From Hepsetus odoe (taxonomy: Eukaryota > Chordata > Actinopteri > Characiformes > Hepsetidae): 64,000 nt of DNA. The notes below the pieces were generated by a model, which worked only from the letters and a program-made list of their open reading frames with translations, was not told where the DNA came from and did no database searches. Position numbers and translations under genes: made by a program. This document shows, piece after piece, positions 34,900 to 48,300 of this stretch. Numbering within the stretch: the stretch's first letter is position 1; each line of letters opens with the position of its first letter. The stretch is taken from the NCBI GenBank assembly GCA_017165825.1, contig CM029387.1, forward strand, positions 10,874,535 to 10,938,534. The letters are read 5' to 3'.

Positions 34900-37599
34900 T
34901 GAGGTGCATAATAAACACAGCGATCCCAGTTAGATCCTTAAAAAGTCCAGCAAAGGTAAAAAATAAAAAATAAATAAAAATTCACACTGTCCTGGAAAAT
35001 GCGTTACTCAAAAAAAGTATTTTGGTTGGTTTCCAATGCCTGAGTCTTCTGTGTGCAGTGGAAAAAAGTTCCAGTATAAAAGTCACAGATCCGGGTTCCC
35101 TGTTGCAGAAGTTTTGGGCTGAACTGTGTGCATGTGTGTATGTGTATTTTATCCTGCGCAGTCTTCAGGGCCACTCTGTGAAGAAAACACAAGATGCCTT
35201 ATGTGAAGCCTCATTCTGTGCGTAACACCATGGCAACACCCACAGAGCAGTGGCCACATGCAAGGCAATAGGTGTGTGACTGTTGTGTGTTGCTCTCACA
35301 CCACTGTGGCTTTTTAGTATGTTTAAACTTAATGAAAAAATAAATACAAAGCAAATCAAGCAATCCATTTATCATTCACTGTAGGGCTGAACATTGAAAA
35401 TACAGAAATAAGCAGGAAGACTGAAAAAGCAGCCCAAGCCCAATTTCTCAGCACCGACACCAACCTTTAACCCCGAAAGCATAACTATCATCATACACTT
35501 TTCTTAATCAGTTAACAGCCAAAGTATTGAATCATGTTTAGATTCAATCCATATGGCACTAACATGCATAATAGCTTTCCATCAGCAGTTGATTTCCTAT
35601 ACACAGCATATCCCTTTTAACAAGCAGGATTTCAGGTGAAGATCTTTAAAGTGTGATCAATACGGTCCTATTTTGGAATGTCTTTGAAACGTGCGTCAAC
35701 ATACAAGCCTACAAAGCGATGTGTCAGCAGAAGTGAGCTAATCTGTTAGTAAACTAATCAGCTTGATAAGGTGACTGGACACACATTCACTCACATTGTG
35801 GCTTGAAATCACAAAGTAGTCGAGACAGCACTGGTAAAAACAAACCTTTCTTAGTTACCCCCAATCTCTTATGAACCGCTCTTGAACATTTTAATCAAAA
35901 ATGGCTTAAACTTTGAAAGTGATAGATGCAATATGAAGAATGAATAAAAATTAACTATATGAATAGTTAAACAGCAACAAACCTGTTTTGTCTGTTCGAG
36001 TCAGATGATTAAACATATAGTCATTTTGGTCAAACAGCTGTGAGGGCTGCTACAATCCGCAACTAAAACCAGCCTGCCAATTATCCAGACAAGATGAGAC
36101 TTGGATTTGATCCCATATAAACTGAATCACTCAAAGTGTGTGACACACAAAGGGTATGCTGACCTATCAGACAGCAAGTGCTTCAGGTAATGTAATGTAA
36201 TGTTTACTGCACAGACTACATACGGCATCCTCTACTTCCCATCAAGATTTACAATAAAGTGTCTGGATTAATTTAAAATCACCATCACTTAAGATAAGCA
36301 ATAAACGTAATTCCCCAATTCTAATTTCAGCAGAGAGGCCATAAGTGTGGTAAAAATGTGCAAATACAAAAGATATATTTTCCAAAAATTAACCAGCTGA
36401 CACATAATGTAACGTAAACTCAGATGTATAGTGTTCCTCTTGTGCCAAGCACAAATGAAGGTCAAGTTTACTTGTTATGTTTTGCATTGAAGCTATAAGG
36501 CTAAAATACATTTAGTCTATGTGACTCCAAACCTCAATGTAAACAGTCAACACACTTTTCTTAAATATCTTCTACTGTTCATGAGCGTTACTCTTTCCTC
36601 TCTGAGTGCAAGGATTTTGACAGATGAACATAAACATGAATTTGTTTTCATCCCAGACTAAAAATATTGGAAAATGTTATGCCTATGCAATACATACATA
36701 CATACTGCATACATGCTACACTTTTCCATCAGCCAGTGCCAAGAGAGTGTGTGGTATTTGTTTGCCAATGCACTCAAAAAGTTGCTAAACAGACTCTTGC
36801 ACGGGTGAGTTCATGTGCAGAGGGACACACCTGAAGTGATTCCCAGGACAAGCCAAAAGCACAGCGGTTAAGCAGTGACAGCAAAAGCAGAAAGACAACC
36901 CTGCCCTTCAAGATGAAAAAATACTGACCTTGAATACAACGAAGTTTCTTTGACCTGCAGAGAAAAAACACAAAATAAACACAAAGAATATGGGGGTGAA
37001 ACGTTAAGTCAGCTGAAATAAGCGATATCCCTTTTCTTCCATCATTCACACCGTTGCCACCTTCGGCTATTCTGGAACACTGATGGAGACGAGAACTGGG
37101 CAAGAGTTAAACTTAAAAGCCTTAAACTAGAGACGCAGCAGGATGTGAATGTTGACCTACTAACAGCTAACAGAGAGGTAAACGTCCTCAGCAAGCCGTC
37201 TCCGACAATGCCCATCAAAACACAACACTAACGTTGGGATATGTTTCAGAACACGCAGCAGCTAGCTAGCTAAAAGCTAAATGTGGCCCTCGGGGATAAA
37301 AGTACGTTATTTACGTGTTATTAAACGGAGCGGCCGTGTTTTTCTCTTGGTGTGTGTGGTCGTGAATAACTCGCCAAAAGTTCGTTACACGAAGCTCGTT
37401 AGGACGATAAGCAAAGAGCTACGTTACCAAGAGCTCCTGCAGGACCAGACGAACAGTTCTCTAAGCAGCGATGATGGAAATCCGCCTAAATGGCATTATT
37501 TAAACCGCTCCTGTGATGTTGAACAAAACTTTATCGCTACTAAAGGCGACCAGCTCGGTTATTTTTGAACTTTTTACTTCAGACAGCTCGAAGAAGTTT
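34900..37599. other. gpsm2 5' UTR/intron region
   Basis: Mostly A+T-rich sequence between the gpsm2 start codon and the CpG-rich divergent promoter. Apart from the possible micro-exon at 36929-36954 no coding exon was recognised. The transcription start probably lies near 37100-37600, where CG content rises. Confidence 0.5.
36929..36954 (-). other. Possible 26-nt 5' UTR micro-exon of gpsm2
   Basis: On the minus strand, CTCTGCAG precedes 36954 and GTCAGT follows 36929, flanking 26 nt between the CpG-rich start region and the first coding exon. The splice signals are good, but short random matches are common. Confidence 0.3.
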
Positions 37600-37639
37600 T
37601 AGCACACAGTAGCGCAGCCGCTGGCCGGTTCTTCGGCAG

Positions 37640-37644
37640 CCAAT
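37640..37644 (+). promoter_or_regulatory. CCAAT box
   Basis: CCAAT in a G+C-rich context (GGCAGCCAATCAA) on the gpsm2 side of the divergent promoter. A candidate NF-Y site. Confidence 0.4.
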
Positions 37645-37695
37645 CAACTGCGAATAATTCAAAGGTGACCACACCCCCCGCGCCAGCGCTGTCGA

Positions 37696-37700
37696 CCAAT
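37696..37700 (+). promoter_or_regulatory. CCAAT box
   Basis: Second CCAAT (GACCAATCACA) 56 bp from the first. Paired CCAAT boxes are common in bidirectional promoters. Confidence 0.4.
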
Positions 37701-38339
37701 CACATTTGAATGTGGATTCTCAACTCGACAACGACAGGGATTTCTTTAAGGCGTTTATTAAATATCACCACTAACGTGAGTTATCTTCTACTGTGCCGCC
37801 CTGGTACATGCGGAGAATATGTCTGTTTTTTTTTGTCAGGAAGGCAATTTTAGGTTCTTCTTAGACCTGCTGCATTAGGATCAGAGCTGTTCAATCTCTT
37901 GAATTTTAATCGCGATTATGATTTTAATATTCGGATTTAAGAAAAAATCCTAGAGAGGGGGAAGCAATCCCACAAATATGGCAAATGAATATGTGTGCAT
38001 TCCAGCCAGTCAGATGACATGGGAAAAAGAAAAACGTAAAAAACTTTAAGTGATTAGATTTAGAAGTTTTTAATAGCCTGTAAAATAATTTGGGTGTAAT
38101 TTATATTAATTTTATTTATATAAATATTTGTATTAAGGTTATTTTTGTAGAAAAATGTTAGTTTAATTTTAAATTCAAAGTAAAATAAATGGACTTAAAC
38201 GCTGTTACTCAGTAAAGTTTTAAAGTAAAGGTCAATAAACGATGACGTTTCCAAAGTCCATGAGAATTCGTGGTAAATAATAGAGCAGCCCTTTTTAGGA
38301 GTCGCGGTTACTAAGGCAACCAGACTCCGCCCTGCAGCC

Positions 38340-38517
38340 GCTCGAGCTCGTCAGCTGGCAGAGCGGCGCGTGCATTATTGACGAGACTTTAGACGCTCCG
38401 TTGAAACGCCACCCTGGTCCTAACTCCTCCGGGGTATTATGTCATGTGCCCAGTTCTACGATCACTGAGACTGAATGTCACTTATGACAGACCGTGAACG
38501 AAGAACTGCATTAGAAG
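38340..38517 (+). other. aknad1 noncoding exon 1 (approximate start)
   Basis: A CpG-rich segment ending at a strong donor (AGAAG|GTAAGC). ATGs near 38438 and 38475 open short frames: one stops within the exon, the other runs through the junction to stop soon after in the next exon. The 5' boundary is a guess. Confidence 0.5.
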
Positions 38518-39102
38518 GTAAGCAAACCTTCAACCCAAAGTTAGCTCTTTAAGCAGCTGAGCTAAAACAAGGTGACCCAGGAGTCATTCACACCTGTCAT
38601 AACAATAGTTTGCAGCCTTAAGCCACATCTTGCCTATTGTGTTTAAATTATAGAGAAATGTTTCACAAAAAGTCCAGAGTCACACCTTCAAGATGTAAAC
38701 TAAATGACTCAGGATGTTCTGATCTGAAATAGCTCATTATCTACCAATTTCTTTACAGTGGATAGGAACTGAACATCACATTGTCTACAAAACAAATGCC
38801 ATTTTGTGTGTAAATATTGTAAGCAAATAGTTTCTTTAAGCATAATTTCATGACATTTTATGCTTTAAATATCTAGTTTGTAAATATCTCTCTAAAGCAT
38901 CCCACATTAAACCACTGTGAATAATTATGGTGTAAAATTGGTCCAATTCATTGTAAAGAGTTCAAATAAACATGTGCTTGCAGTATAACACCTACTCTCT
39001 TTACCTTATTGGCCTAAAGTTTATTTACAGAAGGAAGGATTCCTGCTACTATTTTACATCAATTAACTTCTTACCTCTCTTTATTCTTTTTGTTGCTATG
39101 AG

Positions 39103-39367
39103 ATGAGTGGGGAAGCACCTGCTCTAAGATGTAAGACCAGGAATGGAAAGAGGCAGCGGATTGCATGTGAAAGAACAACCGAAAAGTCGGAGGAGGATGT
39201 AGATGATGCTGTGAATGGCCCTTCAGTGCTTTGGGAGAAGCATTTTGAGCAGAGTGTATTTGTGGATATTAGTGATGATGACAGTCTTCATCTGAGTGAC
39301 TTGCATGGCTCCTTCAGGGTGCATCTTTCACAGGGCTCAGCTGTCTCAGAAAGCGTACACTCCTGTG
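39103..39367 (+). CDS. aknad1: aknad1 coding exon 1 (start codon)
   Basis: ATG lies directly at the acceptor (CTATGAG|ATG) after a pyrimidine-rich run. Encodes MSGEAPALRC and an acidic stretch (FVDISDDDSLHLSDLH). Donor GTAAGA, phase 1. The frame of exon 1 does not continue into this one, so this ATG is taken as the start. Confidence 0.78.
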
Positions 39368-42300
39368 GTAAGAGTGATTTCTGGGTTACTCTAAGAGATC
39401 ATTTTTCCTGCCAGTCACAGTAAGCCCAGCCATGGATTATGTAACAGTTTCAGTGGGGATTTATAACAGAAGATGTTTTAAGACAATGATCGCTGGTAAA
39501 TGGTAACTGATCACTGGTGAATGAAAAAAAAAAAAACTTTTACACTCGAATTTCATTCTTAATTTATACCTGGGGCTTTATAATTATTTATAAAGGTAAT
39601 AAAAGGCTGTGTCTGAACAATGCAATCTGCAGTGCAAGCTAACTTTTTAACTTGAGGGTATAATTATCTCTTTGAAATGTGGGACTGGTCAAACAGGCAC
39701 ACAGGAAAAAAACTTATTTTTCTCAAGATATCATAAAATGTCACAGGCATCATACAGTGTTTTCATAACCATGGACCTTTGGATCCAATCATCACCACTT
39801 TGAGCAATTCTAACTTCTCTATATCTCTGTAGCAGCATTTCATACCAATCTTTTCTGATATGTGGCCTTATACTTCCATTTCTCAATTTCCTGACTACAG
39901 AATTGTTTAATAGTTTATTTATTATAAAATAAAGAATAGTCCTTACAAAATAACAAGTATTTGTATAACTGAAGAATAATTCTGTGTTTTATTTAACTCA
40001 GGGCTTTCTGACTCATATGAGGTTGAAGAAAATTCCTCGGAAAGCTCTGTCTCTATCAGCAATGAACAAAAAGATCATGGTCCTAACAGCGACATGAAAC
40101 AAAACAAGCCGAAGACTTCAGTCCCACAGCCCATCATAGCGCCACAGCGACCACACTGGAGGCCTGAGGATGACAATACCAGTGATGAGGACCAGGAGGA
40201 GCTTCCATATGATGGTGAACTTAACAATCACATTGCGCTTGACACTGACAGCCCCAAAGAGACCTCAAAGGTGCTTTGTGCTTTGAATGGAACATCTGAG
40301 CATAGCTCTGGTACACTCTACTCCTTAAGCAAGGGAGGTGGAGAAAAAGAAAAAAGAAACCTTTGTGATACCAATCAACCAACAGCTGAATATCTCCAGG
40401 GGCAGGAGCCCTTACAAGTTTCAGCATCAGTCCCTGAGTTATTGCTCAGACATTTCTTTCAAGATGAGCTGCACAACTGCAGCAGGTTGATTGAGGCGGA
40501 GACCATGCCAGAAGTCTCACTGCTGGACAGCATTGATGAGACTGTGCTGAGCAGAGCTTCAGCTAAACAATATGCCATTTCAGGAGGTACGGATGGGTAA
40601 TATGTCATCATGGCATGTTACATTTTTCTGTCTACATCAAGGGGATTTCAAGTGGCAGCATTATTGACTAGTTCACTTAAAATGTAAAGAAATAAAATAT
40701 AATGAAAAACAACTTTTTGGTTAACTTTCTGATGGCAGTGTAAGGGGAGGAATTCTCCTTTTATACAGTACTGTGCAAAAGATTTAGGCAGGTATGAAAA
40801 AATGCTGTATAAGAAGAATGCTTTCAGAAATATAAATAATGATTGTTTATTTTTATCAGTTTACAAAATGCAAAGTGAGCGAATAAAAGGAAAATCTAAA
40901 ACAAATCAATATTTGGTGTTACTAACTTTTGCTTTCAAACCAGCATCAGTTCTTCTAGGTACACTTACACAAAGTCAGGGATTTTGTGGGATTATAGTCG
41001 GTGTATGATCAACCAGTTTTACCAAACAGGTGCTGATGATCGTCAGTGTCACATGTAGGCTGAAACACGGTCTTGTTTGGGACAAACTACCAGCCGAGTT
41101 CCTTCAAAAACTGTGTACAAGTGTACCTAGAAGAATTGATGCTGTTTTGAATACCAAGGGTGGTCACACCAAATATCGATTTGACTTAGATTTCTCTTTT
41201 GTTCATTCACTGCATTTTGCTGATTGATGAAAATAAATGATTAACATTTCCATTTTTGAAAGCATTCTTTGTTTACAGAATTTTTTCACACCTGCCTAAA
41301 ACTTTTGCACATTTTGTATATGCAAACATTGATTAAGTGGAGCTCAGGCAGGAACTTCACTGTTTTTAATGACTGAACTACTGTGCAGGGTGCTGTGTAA
41401 AGATCAAAAGTTTTTTTTATTAATCTACTTCTTTCTGCTTTTTTTTCTATGCTTATTTTTTTTTTAATTTTGTCTCTGCTCTTTTTGCCATATCTTCCAA
41501 CCTTTTAGTGGGAAAGATCAAAGCCGATTTGAGTCTTCTAGAAGAGGATGAGTCCCACAGGGATGATAATTACACAACCTCAGAAATAAAAGATTTGATG
41601 GCGAGATCTACAGAAACAACAGCAGAAAGAAGTGAAAACACTGACAAACACACTGACCAACTGGAAAACTGTTCAAGCATCCATAATCAGTCACACTCCA
41701 CTGAGTCTAAAGTGTCCTGCATCAGTAACACAGATGTCAGTTCAAGCATTTCCGTCAAAGATGAGAAAGGAGATGGGGAGCAAAGCTGCAGTGCCAGCAC
41801 ACCAGACTTGTTTAAAGTGGATGTCCAGAGAGCCAGGTTTTCCTGGGAAAGGACACGGTCCTGCAGTGAGCTGAAGTACGGCCAGGGTCAGGTGCACTAT
41901 CCTCTACCCGACTTCTCCAAAGTGGCCCCCAAAGTTAAAATTCCTAAAGGTAATGGACCCAACAAGCCTGGCTACCAAACCCTGTCTGCGGACAGAACTC
42001 AAACAACAGCAGGGGTTTTGGGTAAATCCCCATCTTCCTGCACAGCTGATGTCATCAGTCGCGTTTTGGAGGACTCTGTGTGGCTGACCGAGATAAGGAA
42101 AGATGAGGAAAAACAGTCCAAACTGGATGAGCTTTTACAGGTAAACATGCATGCCACTTATTACTTTTAAGTGGATAAAAGTAATGTTCTGGATGCCTCC
42201 TATTATAATATTCCCTGCTAATTCTACATTGTGCAGGACTATCAGAGTGAGTATTTTGAGCAGATCATCGTTTTAAAGCATACATTCCAGCTCCAAGCTG

Positions 42301-45300
42301 CATAAACTTGCTAACTGGATTTAAGCAGATCAGGTGATGTGTATTTGTGTAATGAGGGAGGGTGTGGCCTAAGGAGATCATCACCCTATATCAAGGTGTG
42401 CATAATTATTAGGCAGCTTCTTTTCCTCAGGCAAAATGGGCCAATTTAAGCAGATCAGGTGATGTGTATTTGTGTAATGAGGGAGGGTGTGGCCTAAGGA
42501 GATCATCACCCTATATCAAGGTGTGCATAAGTATTAGGCAGCTTCTTTTCCTCAGGCAAAATGGGCCAAAAAAGAGATAAAACTGATTCTGAAAAGTTCA
42601 AAATTGTAAAAAGTCTTTCAGAGGGATGCAGTACCCTTGAAATTGCTAAGATATTGGGGGGTAATCACAGAACCAACAAACGGTCTGCCAAAGATTTGAG
42701 AAGAATCAAACATGAAGCTACCAGGAAGCCTTTATCCTGCAGCGCAGAGACAATGTCCAAGATAAGGAAGGCGGAAAGAAAACCATGATTTTTATGCAGA
42801 ATGATACTCCATCACATGCATCAAAGTACTCCATAATTCTTTTGTAAAATATTCAGGGTTATTAACAGTTGGTAATTGTTCCATATTAAAATTTAATCTG
42901 GGGGACAGCAGTTGGACCCGGATCAGAGGGTTGTGGGTTTAAACCCCTTACCAATGGGTTGCCCTGAGGTACCCTTGAGCAAGGTGCCGTCCCCGTCGGT
43001 TCGTTCCTCCCTGCGATAGGCTGGCGACCTGTCCAGGGTGTGTCCCCGTCCTTCACCCTGTGTGAGCTGGGATGGAATCCAGCACCCCTCTGCAACCCTA
43101 ATTTGGACGAGCAGCCCAGAAAATGACTGACTGACTAAAATTAATCTGTACAGAGCTGTAGTAACTATAGAAGGATAAAGTTGATCAGCCACAGCATGAT
43201 GTTATGGGGAAGAGTCGTGGAAGCTTGGTTAAGAACAGAGGTGAGGATTAGTGAACAGCAGTATGGTTTTATGCCAAGAAAGTGCACTACAGATGCAATG
43301 TTTGCTCTGAGGGCTTTGATGGAGAAGTACAGAGAAGGTCGGAAGGAGTTGCATTGTGCCTTTGTGGACTCGCACAGCATAGAAAGCATATGACAGAGTG
43401 CCTAGAGAGTTGTGGTTCTGTATGAGGAAGTCAGGTGTTACAGAGAAGTATGTGAGAGTAGTTCAGGATATGTATGATGACAGTATAACAGTGGTGAGAT
43501 CTGCAGTGGGAGTGACGGCTGCATTTACGCTAGAGGCTGGATTACATCAAGGATCAGCGCTGAGCCCATTCTTGTTTGCGATAGTAATGGACACGTTAAT
43601 GAACGAGGTTAGGCAGGAGTCTCCCTGGACAATTATGTTTGCTGATGATATTGTGATCTGCAGTGAGAGTAGGAAGTAGCTTGAGGGGAACCTGGAGAGA
43701 TGGAGATCTGCACTAGAGAGGAGAGGAATGAAAGTGAGTAGGTCAAAATAGGTCACACTCAGAATACATGAGTGTGAATGAAAGGGAGGAAAGTGGAGTG
43801 TTTAGGATGCAGGGAGTAGAGGTAACAAAGGTGGAAGAGTTTAAATACTTGGGATCAACAGTTCAGAGTAACTGCATAAATACATTCCTGCTTAAGCAAC
43901 ACATCCAAACGAGTGTCTGTATAAACTGAAATTAAAATACAAATGTGGCAGATAAGCATTATATTGTAAACACTTCTTCACATTATTTAATTACAATATA
44001 ATAAAACGTTTGTTTGCCTATGTAACTGTGCATTCAAAAGGCACTATATGGATTATTTATTTTTTACAGTGTGGACTGCATTTATCCACTCCTGTTAAAT
44101 TGCATTATTGTTCTCTTTACTGTTATTCCTTTCAGGTTGAATACAACAGATTACTTGCGAAATATTCAGAAGATGAGTACCTAATCAATCAGGTGAGACT
44201 AAGGGACCAGTTCCTAAGGGACCAGGAACACCTTTTTTACCTTCCTGCATATTTCATGGCCCCATGGCAGGATCACTGGCAATCAACACGACAATGTCAA
44301 GTCAAGTCAATGACAAGCAGTTTCTTACTGGGAACTGCTTGTCATTGCCACGTTGATCAATGATAGAAGTGGTTAAAATGTTTACCTTAATAATGTATTT
44401 TATTTGCCATTTTTGCTCTAAACAATTCATCAAATCTTTCTTTTTCTGTTTTTTAAGAATTTGATGCCTTAAGCCTGCATGCATAACACCATTGCTGTTG
44501 CAGGAACACTCCAGCATTCTGAGCTTATTTGTTTATGAGTGTTTTGTGTCGACAGTTTTTTTTTGTTGTTGTTTTTTTTTAGGATGTACTGAGATTATAT
44601 TTGTGGTAATTAATGTAGTGTTACAGATGTTACACAGAGATTAGACTGAATTCCATTAAAGTATTGACTTTGAAGAGAATATGAATTATTTGCTGTTATT
44701 AATAATAGTTATATTCCTTCAAAGTTTGTTAGCTTGGCTTCTTTCCATCCAACAGATGCAAGCCTCTAGGCAAGGTTTGGCCTCAATGCACTGGAGGGAA
44801 ACAGTGGATGTGCTGGACATCACACAAGGCAAAGTAAAAGCTAGAGCTGCACCACCAAGCTCCCAGACTACCATGGAAGGCAAGTCAACATTTTTCTTTA
44901 CTGTCCTTCCATGAAAAACGAGAGGACTTGTCCCTGTACTAAAACCCTGGTCACAAATGAACAGGAAACCTGATCTGGTTTCTCCTGCCATGAAACCTAG
45001 TGGGCCAGTGACAGCTGGCAAGCATTAGCTTTTCTTTAGTAAGACAGTTTTGGAAGCCTATAAAGAATAACATTACATAAGTTAAAAGTACCACACAATA
45101 AAATAACATATTTACAGTATAACCCATTTATTTTCAAAAGTGCCAGTGAGAATGTAAAGTATAGTAGTGCATTAGCTAAGTGCATGTCTGAGTTCTTCTC
45201 GTGTCTTCTCTCTGTGTGAATCGATTCAGTTCTTGTTAATAGAAATCCATTGGACTTGGTCCATGTACATATTATGTAGGGCTGGTTGAGGAGAAGAGAG

Positions 45301-48300
45301 ATGCAGAGTGGGGCAATGGGCAGCAGAGCCTAACTGAAGGCCAGAGACTGACCAATGAGCTCACAGGCATTATCAACCAATTTATGGAAAAGGTAAATCC
45401 ATAAATCAGCTTGTACAAAGCAGTGTGCTATAAATCACACTCATCACATGAGAATGCAAATTACATGTTGCTTTTAATTTATTTTTATAAATTAGCAAGG
45501 ATATATTTTTCTTGTCACATGTAATTATTAATATTTACTTTTAGTTTTACTTGTTTGTCAAATTTGAACATAGATACATTTTTAGATGCATTTACTGTAT
45601 GCTTATTAATGCCTGAAAGACATATTCCCTGTCCCAAGTGAGCAAGTTAATAAAGGTATGAAAGATATGACTTTCTTGTGATAGCAAAAACATTAACTCT
45701 GTTAGTTTAATTTCATTAAGTGAAGACTCTTTTTTTTTCTGTTTGCTGTCATAGGTGGAGGAATTCAAAAGGAGCATCAGCAATAAGTCACTCAATTTTG
45801 AAGAACAGCAAAATGTAATATCCAATATTTTTCTCTAATATTTATAAAAAAGAGGCTTCTGGCTACCTGCTTTACGTGTTGTCAAATTGAAACATCTGCA
45901 ATGTAGTAATGCCACTGGCAAAGGTCATATGTTATTTTCAGTGTGATGAATCACTTTGTTTTGCAGCAGGGTGCTGGTTTTTGTCCTCCCAGAGCAGATG
46001 TATAAATGCATGTCTGGTGGTGTGTGTGGTTTATGTTTTCCATGAACAGATGTTCAGGTAGGGATGTTTTTGGTTCTCTGTGAGCAGATGTTTGAGAGCA
46101 TGAAGGAGGCTCAGGACCAGCTGGAGCGGAAATACATGAGTAAGAAAGAGGAGCACAGATTGCTGGAAATGCAAAACTACATGGGTATTGACAGAAACCC
46201 AGGCCAATTTGACCCTGACAGGTAGGAAAAAAATAAGTTCATCAGCTTAATCCAGTCATTATACATATTCATGCAGTATTTTTACCACATATATTCTATG
46301 GTTCCTGTAGTGTAGGGTTAGGGCAGCGGTGGCCTAGCGTTTAGGGACAAGGCCCCAATTTCAGAAGGTCATGGGTTCGAATCCCAGACTAGTAAGGTAC
46401 CATCCCCTTCACTGCTCCCTGGGTGCTTTAAAAAGCTGCCCCCTGGGCACGTGTGTGTTTGTGTGAAAAGCAGAGGCTCTATTTCGCTGTGTTTCACTGT
46501 GTACTGTGTTGTGTTTCACAATGAAATGTAGTCACTTTCACATACTGAAACACAGTATGTAATGCTACCATAAACTTGACAGTATAGCTTGACAGCTAAA
46601 AATACAGAAGAATGAGAAAATTAATTATATGCATCTATAGAATTGTAAAATAGTATTTTTACTGGAAATTATTCAGGTTTAGGTTTATTGTTCTCATGCT
46701 TTGGAGCTGTTTATAACTTATTCCTTTGCTCATGTGAATATGTTGAAGGCAGGTGGAAGGGGAGATATTTCAACTCGGCATGCAGCTGGAGGACATAAAG
46801 GAACAGATAGACAGAAATGCCCATTGTATGTTCTCTCCTCCTCCCTCCTTTTCCACTCCCACTGCTTCACCACAAGGGGAGTTCATCCCTTCTTCCCCAC
46901 ACCAGCCAACACTGCATGAGGTGACACCAACTAACTGCATGACCTCTTACTTATAATCCTTCACTGTTGTCTTTCAAACCTCATAATAGTTTTTTTCACT
47001 TATAAATAAGAAGTTTGTTGTTTGAGAATTGTCACTCAGTTTGTATTGTGACTGAATTTAATCAGCTTGAACTCAGATTCAAAAATTGTATCAAAGCTTA
47101 AAACGTGTATTGTTACATCCATGACACCTTATTTTATTTTCTTCTTTGTGGGTACAGTATGCAAATATGCAAAATATATGCAAAAACATCCCCTATCAAA
47201 TATTGCTGAGCATTTTACTGTTCATTTTAGTGCACAATATTTGATTTGAAAACTGATTTGCTCAATTAAAAATAGATGTTAGAAAAAACTAGAACATAAA
47301 ATATAAATTGTGCCACAACCTTTGTGCAGGACACCTTTTTTAAAATATGTGAAATTCAGTAAATAAGCATTCATTGTGGATTATTACTTATTCTCACTTT
47401 AAACTTGTAGTTTGACTAAGGGCGCCTAAATATTTAATGGCTTCACATCTGTCATTACTTAATGCATAGTAAATTAGAGAACCAATAGGCACTATCATCA
47501 GATTTTAATTTAATAGATAGTTTTTATTAATGAGATAAGGGTATGAATGAGTGAATGAATGACATTTCTCAAGTGTTTGTTAACACATTCATATTTTACA
47601 GGCTGCTACAAGTTACTAAATATCACATTATTGCACTGTAATTAATTTAAACGTGCATATGCCCAAGTTTCTGTGTGCTAAATTGCTTTGCATGTATTAC
47701 TATGGTGTGACATGACAAGAGCACTAAATGGCATTGCAATTGCTTAAACGTTTACTATAACCTATATATGACCTATAACAGGAGCAAGTCTTCAGTTTCC
47801 CAACTAGCAGTCAGAGCACATGTGAGAAAAAGGATAGCTTTAAATTCATCTATGATGAGTCCAGAGCTGCAGACTCACCTCTCACCTGTGCCAGTGAAAA
47901 GAGCTTCAGGCTACAGTATGTTCTTTACTCTAAATTTTGTGCATGCACTATACCCCATGCTTCAAACTAGAACTATACTACTCAAACTATAAAAGCAATA
48001 ATTTATTTTGGGGTTAAACCGCTTTAATCTTACCCCAAGTATAAGTGTGTTTGAAATGTACCTTACATTAATCGTTTTGTACTATGTGTAACTGTTTGTC
48101 AAGGCATGTTTTAAGTCTGAAGTGTGCTTCTATAGTTTTGGATCTGTAAGTCTGATGTCTTTAAAAATTAATAAAATGTGTCAAGAAATTTCTCAGGTCA
48201 TGTAAAGATACATTTTATTGCTAGATTTATGCTAAATTAATGCTAAAGTTAAAATAATCTCCAACAAACTATTTATATATAAAAATGAACAATGGGAGTA

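Larger units (their letters stand above)
37600..38460. promoter_or_regulatory. Divergent (bidirectional) promoter of gpsm2 and aknad1
   Basis: The two genes point away from each other across this segment. Both flanks are CpG-rich. Two CCAAT boxes lie at 37640-37644 and 37696-37700. No TATA box stands out at a position that would fix a start. Bidirectional use is inferred from the layout. Confidence 0.6.

Noticed and set aside
37281..37568. 95-codon plus-strand ORF antisense to the gpsm2 5' end
   Set aside because: CpG-rich DNA favours chance open frames. No recognised motif, and it lies in promoter sequence.
43181..43679. Reverse-transcriptase ORFs as a host gene
   Set aside because: They are broken RTE LINE fragments with frameshifts; related copies lie at 53216 and 62645.
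47768..47992. ATG-initiated ORF over an aknad1 exon
   Set aside because: That frame does not join either neighbour in phase. The frame fitting both neighbours has no ATG.
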